A DNA stretch of 5,175 nt, taken from positions 1 to 5,175 of the forward strand of contig JACZYI010000142.1 in assembly GCA_022571175.1 (NCBI GenBank). The letters run 5' to 3'. The position numbers and the translations under genes are program-made. The stretch comes from Pseudomonadota bacterium (GTDB lineage: Bacteria > Pseudomonadota > Alphaproteobacteria > Sphingomonadales > SMXR01). Below, piece by piece: positions 1 through 5,175 of this stretch. Below the pieces are notes generated by a model. The model ran no database searches and was not told the origin of the DNA. It saw only the letters and a list, made by a program, of their open reading frames with translations. Each line of letters opens with the position of its first letter. Position 1 is the stretch's first letter.

Positions 1-583
1 CTCCGAGGTAGCCAAAGGCCTACCGTCCGCTGTGACCATAGCGTCTAAGGATGAACGGCTGGCCCAAAAACTGTCGGATGCATTAAGACAACCAACCTTT
101 CGCACCTATTGGACCGATGATATTATTGGTGCACAAATTGGCGGGGCAATCAAAAATATTCTGGCAATCGCTTGTGGAATTGTGGCTGGCAAGCAGATGG
201 GCGAAAATATGCGCGCCACCATGATAACCCGTGGCCTGGCTGAAATGGTCCGGTTTGGCAGGGAAAAGGGGGCCAGAGCAGAAACCCTGATGGGTCTTTC
301 GGGTATGGGGGATTTGATTCTTACCTGCTCAAGCACACAGTCCCGAAACATGTCGCTCGGTAAAGAGCTTGGCGAGGGCGGGTCGATGAAAGACATTATG
401 GCTAGACGAAAAACTGTCTCCGAAGGGGTGCATAGCGCCGTTATAGTTCATGAACTTGCCGAGAAACAGTCTGTAAACATGCCGATTGTCTCCGCCGTTT
501 ATCGCATATTACATGAAAATAGCGATGTAGATGTGGAGATGGGCAGATTACTGGATCGGCCTTCTTCGCGGGAAAGCGATTAA
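1..583 (+). CDS. gpsA: Glycerol-3-phosphate dehydrogenase [NAD(P)+], 5'-truncated by window edge
   Basis: GpsA reduces dihydroxyacetone phosphate to sn-glycerol 3-phosphate in the cytoplasm, supplying the backbone for phospholipid synthesis. The reading frame is open from base 2 to the TAA at 581-583, giving about 193 visible residues of a protein that is usually about 330 long. The N-terminal Rossmann half with its GxGxxG nucleotide loop therefore lies outside the window. A GTG at 32 is in frame, but it is an internal valine: the codons before it read SEVAKGLPSA, the normal GpsA sequence leading into VTIAS. The visible part holds the C-terminal helical domain. It includes GGAIKN, whose lysine (codon 152-154) matches the family's catalytic lysine, then ITRGLAEM, GLSGMGDLILTC (293-328) and SRN, which together form the substrate and cofactor pocket. 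The acs gene follows after 38 bases on the same strand. The family call is firm; the only defect is the truncation by the window. Confidence 0.96.
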   Translation, partial: SEVAKGLPSAVTIASKDERLAQKLSDALRQPTFRTYWTDDIIGAQIGGAIKNILAIACGIVAGKQMGENMRATMITRGLAEMVRFGREKGARAETLMGLSGMGDLILTCSSTQSRNMSLGKELGEGGSMKDIMARRKTVSEGVHSAVIVHELAEKQSVNMPIVSAVYRILHENSDVDVEMGRLLDRPSSRESD

Positions 584-606
584 ATTAGTTATTTTCCGGA
601 GCAAAA

Positions 607-613
607 AGGGAGA
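607..613 (+). promoter_or_regulatory. Ribosome binding site supporting the GTG start of acs
   Basis: The purine run AGGGAGA ends 8 bases before the GTG at 622, which is good Shine-Dalgarno spacing. The acs frame is closed upstream by a TAG at 586-588. No ATG lies between that stop and the GTG, so the site and the frame together fix the GTG start. A similar AAAGGGAGA motif precedes the MAPEG gene on the other strand. Confidence 0.7.
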
Positions 614-621
614 AATATAGG

Positions 622-2559
622 GTGAGTAAGGATCAGTTATTCCCAGTGCTGAAAGCCGCAAAAGAAAATAGCTTTGTTGATGAAACCCAGTATGCCGAGA
701 TGTATCAAAATTCGGTCGCAAACCCTGAAGCTTTTTGGGCGGAGGAAGGGAAGCGCATTGACTGGATCAAGCCCTACACAAAAATAAAAGACACAGACTT
801 CTCGGGTGATATTCACATCCGGTGGTTTTATGACGGAACCCTAAACGCATGTGCCAACTGCATTGACCGGCATCTGCCCGAAAAAGCCGGGCATATCGCT
901 ATTATCTGGGAAGGTGACGACCCGAAAGATGATAAAAAAATCACTTATCAGGAACTTTTTGATCAGGTTTGCCGCTTCGCCAATGTTCTCAAGGCCCGCG
1001 GGATAAAAAAGGGCGACAGGGTTACCATCTACATGCCGATGATTCCGGAAGCGGCTTACGCCATGTTAGCCTGTGCGCGGATCGGGGCGGTTCACTCTGT
1101 CATCTTCGGCGGATTTTCACCGGACTCGATTGCCGGGCGTATTGAGGATTGCAAATCTACCGCCGTTATCACTGCCGATGAGGGCCTGCGCGGTGGAAAG
1201 ATCGTTCCTCTCAAGGCAAATGTGGATGAGGCACTCGAGAAATGTGACGGCGTTCATACGGTGCTTGTGGTGCGCCGCACAGGTAATGACATAAACTGGG
1301 TCGAAGGCCGTGACGTCTGGTATCATGATTTAGCAGGCGATGTGAGCACGGTTTGCCCACCGGAGGAAATGGCCGCTGAAGACCCTTTGTTCATTCTTTA
1401 TACCTCTGGCTCTACCGGCAAACCCAAAGGCGTTCTCCATACCACTGGAGGTTATATGGTCTGGGTCTCCATGACCCATCAATATATTTTTGATTATCGT
1501 CCTGGGGATATTTACTGGTGCACGGCTGATGTGGGCTGGATTACCGGGCATAGTTATATTGTCTATGGCCCGCTGGCCAATGGTGCCACCACCCTTATTT
1601 TTGAAGGGGTCCCCAACTATCCCGACTGCCGTCGTTTCTGGCAGGTGGTGGACAAACATAAAGTAAATATATTTTACACCGCCCCCACTGCTATCCGCGC
1701 CCTGATGCGTGAAGGGGATGAACCGGTTAAATGTACCAGCCGCAAAAGCCTGCGCCTTTTAGGCACCGTGGGTGAGCCCATAAACCCGGAGGCGTGGCTT
1801 TGGTATTATCGTGTGGTCGGGGAGGAGCGATCACCCATTGTTGATACCTGGTGGCAGACCGAAACCGGTGGCATTTTAATTTCGCCCCTGCCCGGTGCCA
1901 CACCCCTCAAGCCAGGCTCAGCCTCATGGCCTTTCTTCGGGGTACAACCGGCCCTGGTTGACTCGCAAGGGAATATTCTTTTGGGTGCGACCTCTGGAAA
2001 TCTGGTTATGCTCGACTCCTGGCCCGGTCAGATGCGTACTCTCTATGGCGACCCCCAACGGTTCAAGGACACTTATTTTTCCACCTATAAAGGCATGTTT
2101 TTCACCGGTGATGGCTGCCGGAGAGACGAAGACGGATATTACTGGATTACCGGACGGGTAGATGATGTGATCAATGTCTCGGGCCACAGGCTGGGAACGG
2201 CCGAAGTGGAAAGCGCTCTTGTGGGTCACGCAGGCGTCTCTGAAGCCGCTGTTGTGGGATTTCCCCATGATATCAAAGGGCAAGGAATATACGCCTATGT
2301 TACACTGGATATCACACACCAACCTACTGAGGAAATCAGGGCAGAACTGGTAAAATGGGTGAGAGAAAAAATCGGCCCCATCGCTACGCCTGACTTTATC
2401 CAGTTCTCCCCGGCTCTGCCCAAGACGCGTTCAGGCAAGATTATGCGACGCATATTGCGAAAAATTGCCGCCAATGATTATGAAAATCTTGGCGACACCT
2501 CGACCCTGGCTGATCCGGCGGTGGTAGAGGATCTGGTGGAGAACCGCCTGAATCAGTAG
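622..2559 (+). CDS. acs: Acetyl-coenzyme A synthetase (AMP-forming)
   Basis: Acs activates acetate in the cytoplasm in two steps, acetate + ATP to acetyl-AMP and then to acetyl-CoA, feeding the TCA cycle and glyoxylate shunt. The 645 residues match the family's usual length of about 650. Motifs seen in order are the ATP-binding loop YTSGSTGKPKG (260-270), ADVGWITGH (302-310), TVGEPINPEAW (382-392), TWWQTETGG (409-417), FTGDG with ribose-binding D497, GRVDDVINVSGHR with hinge D514 and R523, and the C-terminal PKTRSGKIMRR with catalytic K606. Numbering runs three behind Salmonella Acs. The acetate-pocket residues there (V310, T311, V386, W414) become I307, T308, V383 and W411, so the tryptophan that restricts the pocket to acetate is kept. 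K606 is the lysine that Pat-type acetyltransferases modify in other bacteria; similar control here is inference. It starts at a GTG, 38 bases after gpsA with no visible terminator between, so co-transcription is likely. It converges on the MAPEG gene. Confidence 0.98.
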   Translation: MSKDQLFPVLKAAKENSFVDETQYAEMYQNSVANPEAFWAEEGKRIDWIKPYTKIKDTDFSGDIHIRWFYDGTLNACANCIDRHLPEKAGHIAIIWEGDDPKDDKKITYQELFDQVCRFANVLKARGIKKGDRVTIYMPMIPEAAYAMLACARIGAVHSVIFGGFSPDSIAGRIEDCKSTAVITADEGLRGGKIVPLKANVDEALEKCDGVHTVLVVRRTGNDINWVEGRDVWYHDLAGDVSTVCPPEEMAAEDPLFILYTSGSTGKPKGVLHTTGGYMVWVSMTHQYIFDYRPGDIYWCTADVGWITGHSYIVYGPLANGATTLIFEGVPNYPDCRRFWQVVDKHKVNIFYTAPTAIRALMREGDEPVKCTSRKSLRLLGTVGEPINPEAWLWYYRVVGEERSPIVDTWWQTETGGILISPLPGATPLKPGSASWPFFGVQPALVDSQGNILLGATSGNLVMLDSWPGQMRTLYGDPQRFKDTYFSTYKGMFFTGDGCRRDEDGYYWITGRVDDVINVSGHRLGTAEVESALVGHAGVSEAAVVGFPHDIKGQGIYAYVTLDITHQPTEEIRAELVKWVREKIGPIATPDFIQFSPALPKTRSGKIMRRILRKIAANDYENLGDTSTLADPAVVEDLVENRLNQ

Positions 2560-2564
2560 CCGGA

Positions 2565-2963
2565 CTAAAATGCCTGCGGCACCAAATCCATACCCACAAT
2601 CACGAGTACCGTCAAAAGGGCTGCAAAAGTCATCATCACGCCCGGTCCACGACTGGCCGGTCTTTTTATATAAAGATGTGAATAAACTAGACGCCCGACA
2701 ATCCAGAGTGCCCCTGCACCCCCGGCCCATACATCGTTACCGAGCACCGCCGCCAGCCACATGAGGGGAACAAAAAGAACCATCTGCTCGATGGTGTTCA
2801 TATGCACCCGGGAAAGGCACTCCCAAGTTTCATTACCGGAGGTGGCGGGCGAAACAACACCCAGTTTTTTTCGGGTTGATCCAACCCGGATCATGAAGAA
2901 AATGGCCACCATAACAATGCCTAGCTGGGCGAGGCCGGTATATACATACGGAAAATCAAACAT
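2565..2963 (-). CDS. MAPEG-family membrane protein
   Basis: This 132-residue protein belongs to the MAPEG family (membrane-associated proteins in eicosanoid and glutathione metabolism), whose typical length is about 130-150 residues. Four hydrophobic segments are visible: roughly residues 6-27, 60-75, 79-95 and 107-127. The family signature is clear. R52, N56 and E59 lie in SRVHMNTIEQ at the start of helix 2, and GRLVYSHLYIKRP (90-102), with R91, Y94 and Y98, lies at the end of helix 3, followed by RGPG. Characterised eukaryotic members form trimers and bind glutathione. The substrate of bacterial members like this one is mostly unknown, so no reaction is assigned. The ATG has an AAAGGGAGA site upstream. 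The gene lies 28 bases downstream of the SDHAF4 homologue, probably in one operon. Its stop codon is 5 bases from the acs stop on the opposite strand. The family call is strong; the function is open. Confidence 0.9.
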   Translation of the reverse strand: MFDFPYVYTGLAQLGIVMVAIFFMIRVGSTRKKLGVVSPATSGNETWECLSRVHMNTIEQMVLFVPLMWLAAVLGNDVWAGGAGALWIVGRLVYSHLYIKRPASRGPGVMMTFAALLTVLVIVGMDLVPQAF

Positions 2964-2971
2964 TTAGACGG

Positions 2972-2980
2972 TCTCCCTTT
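2972..2980 (-). promoter_or_regulatory. Ribosome binding site of the MAPEG gene
   Basis: On the minus strand AAAGGGAGA lies about 8 bases before the ATG at 2963-2961. It sits in the short gap after the SDHAF4 stop codon, so the MAPEG gene can be translated from its own site on a shared transcript. Confidence 0.6.
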
Positions 2981-2991
2981 TTACGATCAAA

Positions 2992-3153
2992 TTAAAAATC
3001 ACTAACAATGCCTTTTCGCTCCCAATCACCATAACGCGTAGGCTCCAGCCCCTTGGGTCCCCCCGTTTCTTTCGGTTTTTCCTCTTTTGTGGGGTCAGAA
3101 GACATATGTTCTTTTGCTGAACCCTCTTTTTGCTGTGTTTCCTTGGGAGTCAT
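2992..3153 (-). CDS. Succinate dehydrogenase assembly factor 4 homologue (SDHAF4 / DUF1674), 53 aa
   Basis: SDHAF4 (yeast Sdh8) binds the flavinated SdhA subunit and helps it join SdhB during assembly of complex II. Bacterial homologues are known as DUF1674 and are found mainly in Alphaproteobacteria. I translated the minus strand by hand from the ATG at 3153-3151 to the TAA at 2994-2992. Residues 1-30 are polar and rich in Lys and Glu with no hydrophobic stretch, so they look disordered. Residues 31-53 carry the family signature: GGPKGLEPTRY, then GDWERKG, ending in SDF. The conserved block sits at the extreme C-terminus, as usual for the family. The frame is closed upstream by a stop at 3171-3169. 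The ATG has a strong AGAAGGA site at good spacing. M17 is a possible internal start but lacks a comparable site. The gene is divergent from rsmB and leads into the MAPEG gene 28 bases downstream. No sdh genes are in the window, so the role rests on family membership. Confidence 0.9.
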   Translation of the reverse strand: MTPKETQQKEGSAKEHMSSDPTKEEKPKETGGPKGLEPTRYGDWERKGIVSDF

Positions 3154-3279
3154 GGTCTTTTTCCTTCTTTACGAGGCTCATTTTCACTTGAACTTGCGGG
3201 AAGGCAAGCTTTTTCCTTAAGAATTATGTCGGTGGCATTCGGGCTTCCCAGCCGCGTCTAGTTATGGTCCATTGAAAGA
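3154..3279. other. Divergent intergenic region between the SDHAF4 gene and rsmB
   Basis: These 126 bases separate two divergently read genes and so should hold promoters for both, although I see no convincing -35/-10 pair on either strand. One element stands out: an inverted repeat CTTGC (3193-3197) and GCAAG (3204-3208) around a 6-base loop, followed on the plus strand by CTTTTT. It could be a weak terminator-like hairpin or an operator half-site pair. The rsmB ATG has only a poor GAAAG-type ribosome site directly in front of it. Confidence 0.4.
3162..3168 (-). promoter_or_regulatory. Ribosome binding site of the SDHAF4/DUF1674 gene
   Basis: The minus strand reads AGAAGGA, 8 bases before the ATG at 3153-3151. 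It is one of the best Shine-Dalgarno matches in the window. It decides the start of this very short gene and supports the view that the gene is really translated. Confidence 0.75.
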
Positions 3280-4596
3280 ATGAGCACCCAAGTCTTCTCA
3301 GTCCGCCATGCAGCCCATTACGCCCTTTCCCTGGTGTTGAATGATGGCATACCGCTCGACGTGGTTTTTACGCGAGCCTTTGATAAACATCCGCTATCTG
3401 AAAGACGTGACCGTGCTTTTGCGCAAAATCTGGTGCGCACCACACTCAGAAATCTTGGGCATGTAAAGAAGATCGTTGATGCCAAACTCCACCGACCCAT
3501 CCCCCATAAAGCAAAACATGCTGAAGTTTGGTTATGGCTTGGTGCCACCCAAATTCTTTTCATGGATGTCCCTGATCACGCTGCCGTGGACACTTCGGTT
3601 GAAGCCATAAAAAATTCCAAAAAAGAAGGCCGCAGTTTTGCCGGGCTGACCAATGCTATTTTACGCGCCATCACGCGCGAAAAACAGACCCATTCGAGCA
3701 CCATAGCCAAACACCCTGTAAACGCCTTGCCAGGCTGGCTATCAAAACGCTGGCAGGTTCAGTTTGGATCTCAGGGCTGCGAAGCCATTGCGCGTGTTTT
3801 AGGGTCACAGCCTCCCCTTGACCTGACCGTCATATGCGAAAAAACCAGAATAAAACTGTTGGAACTGGAAGGTGCCATCAGTGTCGGACCCCTGAATGTT
3901 CGGCTGATCTGGAAAGGACCGATTGAAGACATCCCCGGCTTTAGCGAGGGAAAATGGTGGGTACAGGATTTTGCGGCCAGTCTTCCCGTCACACTTCTCA
4001 ACATAGATCCGGAACATAAAGTGCTGGATTTATGCGCAGCACCAGGCGGCAAGACGCTCCAGATGGCTGCGTTGGGTGCCAAAGTTATTGCGGTCGATAA
4101 ATCCAGCCATCGATTAGAGCGGCTCAAAGAGAATTTGAAAAGAACCGGTTTTAAGGCAGAAATTATAGCTGAAGACCTCACCACATGGGAACCAGCCGGA
4201 AGCTTCGAGAGGATCTTGCTGGACGCCCCCTGTTCCGGAACGGGTACAATTAGACGTAATCCGGACATTCCGTGGCTAAAGAATGAGACCAGCATCAAGG
4301 CCCTTGCCGAGCTGCAAGCCATGTTCCTTGATAGAAGCTTTGGCTGGCTAATCAATGGTGGCATTCTAATCTACTGCGTATGTTCAATGGAACCCGAAGA
4401 GGGTCCCGAGGTAATTCAGGCTTTTTTGAAAAAGACCCCAACGGCAACCCTGTCCCCAATAGACATGGCAGTACTGCCAGAAGCGTTTCGGATTGCCGTC
4501 TCAGATCGCGGCACACTCATGACAACACCCGCTTTGTTGGCCAAGGACGGTGGTATTGATGGCTTCTTTATTGCCTGTCTTGAAAAGGCTGTTTAA
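3280..4596 (+). CDS. rsmB: 16S rRNA (cytosine-967-C5)-methyltransferase RsmB
   Basis: RsmB (Fmu/Sun) transfers a methyl group from S-adenosylmethionine to C5 of C967 in 16S rRNA (E. coli numbering). The 438 residues compare with about 429 in E. coli. Residues ~5-130 form the NusB-like RNA-binding domain (LSERRDRAFAQNLVRTTLR, WLGATQILFMDVPDHAAVD, FAGLTNAILRAI). A linker with LPGWLSKRW and WWVQDFAASLP leads to the Rossmann methyltransferase domain. That domain shows the SAM loop VLDLCAAPGGKT (248-259), motif IV DAPCSGTGTIRRNPDI (315-330) with C318, and motif VI YCVCSMEPEEG (365-375) with the predicted nucleophile C368. V367 stands where m5C methyltransferases normally have Thr in a TCS motif, which is unusual. 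The frame is closed upstream by TAG at 3259-3261, and 3280 is the first ATG after it, although its ribosome site is weak. The rpe gene follows after 64 bases on the same strand. Identification is firm. Confidence 0.96.
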   Translation: MSTQVFSVRHAAHYALSLVLNDGIPLDVVFTRAFDKHPLSERRDRAFAQNLVRTTLRNLGHVKKIVDAKLHRPIPHKAKHAEVWLWLGATQILFMDVPDHAAVDTSVEAIKNSKKEGRSFAGLTNAILRAITREKQTHSSTIAKHPVNALPGWLSKRWQVQFGSQGCEAIARVLGSQPPLDLTVICEKTRIKLLELEGAISVGPLNVRLIWKGPIEDIPGFSEGKWWVQDFAASLPVTLLNIDPEHKVLDLCAAPGGKTLQMAALGAKVIAVDKSSHRLERLKENLKRTGFKAEIIAEDLTTWEPAGSFERILLDAPCSGTGTIRRNPDIPWLKNETSIKALAELQAMFLDRSFGWLINGGILIYCVCSMEPEEGPEVIQAFLKKTPTATLSPIDMAVLPEAFRIAVSDRGTLMTTPALLAKDGGIDGFFIACLEKAV

Positions 4597-4660
4597 GGGG
4601 TAAAGGAGCAGGACAGTCTCACCGCTTGCCGGGTGTGCATCAAACTGCTAATGAGCGGCT
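4597..4660 (+). promoter_or_regulatory. rsmB-rpe spacer with detached Shine-Dalgarno-like sequence and start-codon hairpin
   Basis: The 64-base spacer begins with a strong AAAGGAG (4602-4608), but this lies about 52 bases before the rpe ATG, and no ATG, GTG or TTG follows it at normal spacing. The rpe ATG itself has only GAGCGG (4653-4658) almost touching it. Two stems are possible: CCGCT (4622-4626) with AGCGG (4654-4658), or CGGCT (4656-4660) with AGCCG (4668-4672), which places the ATG in a 7-base loop. They share bases and so exclude each other. Folding could bring the distant site close to the start. No intrinsic terminator is seen, so co-transcription with rsmB is likely. A regulatory role is inference. 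Confidence 0.35.
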
Positions 4661-5175
4661 ATGCAAAAGCCGGTTCGTATTTCACCTTCAATATTATCCG
4701 CAGATTTTGCCTCTTTGGGCACCGAGGTGGAGGCCATAGATGTGGCCGGAGCCGATTATATTCATGTGGACGTTATGGACGGGCATTTTGTTCCAAATAT
4801 AACCATTGGACCCGCCGTCGTCGCCTCTCTCAGGTCGCACTCCAAAAAGCCATTTGACGTGCATTTGATGATTTCGCCCATCGATATTTATCTTGAACCC
4901 TTCGCCAAGGCAGGGGCTGATATTTTGACTATTCATCCTGAAGCGGGTCCTCATTTCCACAGATCTTTGCAATCGATCCGGGCTTTGGGGAAAAAAGCGG
5001 GCATTGCCCTAAATCCTTCCACTTCGCTCGATGTGGTGAGAGAAGTCATTGAAGATGTGGACTTAATTCTCATCATGACGGTTAATCCCGGCTTTGGTGG
5101 TCAGAGCTTTATCGAAAGCCAGCTCGTAAAAATTCATGCTGCCCGGAAATTGATAGAAGAATCGGGGCGCGATAT
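4661..5175 (+). CDS. rpe: Ribulose-phosphate 3-epimerase, 3'-truncated by window edge
   Basis: Rpe interconverts D-ribulose 5-phosphate and D-xylulose 5-phosphate in the pentose phosphate pathway (and in the Calvin cycle where present). It is a cytoplasmic, metal-dependent TIM-barrel enzyme. The window holds 171 codons plus two bases of a protein that is usually about 220-225 residues. Visible motifs are ISPSILSADF (7-16); IHVDVMDGHFVPN (34-46), with metal ligand H35 and D37 as both ligand and catalytic acid/base; FDVHLMI (65-71), with metal ligand H68; and the phosphate-binding loop MTVNPGFGGQSF (139-150). The second catalytic Asp, in the VDGG motif, would lie beyond the edge. The start is firm: the frame is closed by TGA at 4652-4654, no other Met precedes SILSADF, and an 8-residue lead-in is normal. 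The gene follows rsmB on the same strand, an arrangement I recall from other alphaproteobacteria. Confidence 0.96.
   Translation, partial: MQKPVRISPSILSADFASLGTEVEAIDVAGADYIHVDVMDGHFVPNITIGPAVVASLRSHSKKPFDVHLMISPIDIYLEPFAKAGADILTIHPEAGPHFHRSLQSIRALGKKAGIALNPSTSLDVVREVIEDVDLILIMTVNPGFGGQSFIESQLVKIHAARKLIEESGRD

Noticed and set aside
32..34. GTG as a possible start of gpsA
   Set aside because: The frame is open to the left edge, and the upstream codons continue the normal GpsA sequence, so this is an internal Val codon.
934..940. A7 run in acs as a possible programmed frameshift site
   Set aside because: The reading frame continues through it with normal family residues, and there is no alternative product or downstream stimulatory structure evident.
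1924..2322. 132-codon minus-strand open frame opposite acs
   Set aside because: It is antisense to highly conserved acs codons (FTGDG and the hinge region), which fully explain the sequence. No domain is recognisable.
2872..2892. Overlapping inverted repeats CGGGTT/AACCCG and GATCC/GGATC
   Set aside because: They lie within the MAPEG coding sequence, in codons for RVGSTR, and have no T-run in the direction of transcription. Most likely chance base composition.
3771..4364. 197-codon minus-strand open frame opposite rsmB
   Set aside because: It lies entirely opposite the conserved methyltransferase domain, its translation looks like low-complexity Ser/Pro-rich shadow sequence, and it has no recognisable motif.
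4633..4857. Open frame from GTG 4633 overlapping the start of rpe
   Set aside because: It is in a different frame from the clear rpe motifs, has a Cys/Arg-rich translation with no family resemblance, and is a shadow of rpe.
1..5175. CRISPR array, transposon ends, tRNA or prophage genes
   Set aside because: I looked for spaced direct repeats, transposase motifs and tRNA-like sequences and saw none. The window is explained by ordinary housekeeping genes.

Overview
The window looks like core chromosome of an alphaproteobacterium with a moderate G+C content, close to 50% by eye. The main evidence is protein style. A 53-codon gene ends in the SDHAF4/DUF1674 signature (EPTRYGDWERKG..SDF), a family in bacteria largely tied to Alphaproteobacteria. 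The acetyl-CoA synthetase tail (IATPDFIQF, LGDTSTLADPAVVEDLVENR) and the RsmB segment WWVQDFAASLP are also alphaproteobacterial in style. The genus cannot be fixed from the sequence alone.

Layout. (1) 1-583, + strand: the C-terminal ~193 residues of NAD(P)-dependent glycerol-3-phosphate dehydrogenase (gpsA), cut by the window's left edge. (2) 622-2559, + strand: a complete acetyl-CoA synthetase (acs) with a GTG start, 38 bases after gpsA and probably co-transcribed with it. (3) 2565-2963, - strand: a MAPEG-family four-helix membrane protein, tail to tail with acs and only 5 bases from it. (4) 2992-3153, - strand: a 53-aa SDHAF4/DUF1674 succinate dehydrogenase assembly factor, 28 bases upstream of the MAPEG gene in the same orientation, so probably one two-gene operon. 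(5) 3154-3279: a 126-base divergent intergenic region. (6) 3280-4596, + strand: 16S rRNA m5C967 methyltransferase (rsmB) with its NusB-like N-terminal domain. (7) 4661-5175, + strand: the first 171 codons of ribulose-phosphate 3-epimerase (rpe), cut by the right edge.

Functionally this is housekeeping: glycerophospholipid precursor supply (GpsA), acetate activation (Acs), complex II maturation (SDHAF4 homologue), rRNA modification (RsmB) and the pentose phosphate or Calvin pathway (Rpe). The genes form two + strand blocks (gpsA-acs and rsmB-rpe) flanking a small - strand block (SDHAF4-MAPEG). The coding genes seen are intact, apart from the two cut by the window edges.

I found no mobile element, CRISPR array, tRNA, rRNA, prophage gene or defence system, and no convincing new biological system. 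The points most worth a second look are the very short SDHAF4 gene that ordinary ORF cut-offs miss, the unusual rpe leader (a detached Shine-Dalgarno-like sequence and a start codon inside a small hairpin loop), and a Thr-to-Val change beside the catalytic cysteine of RsmB.
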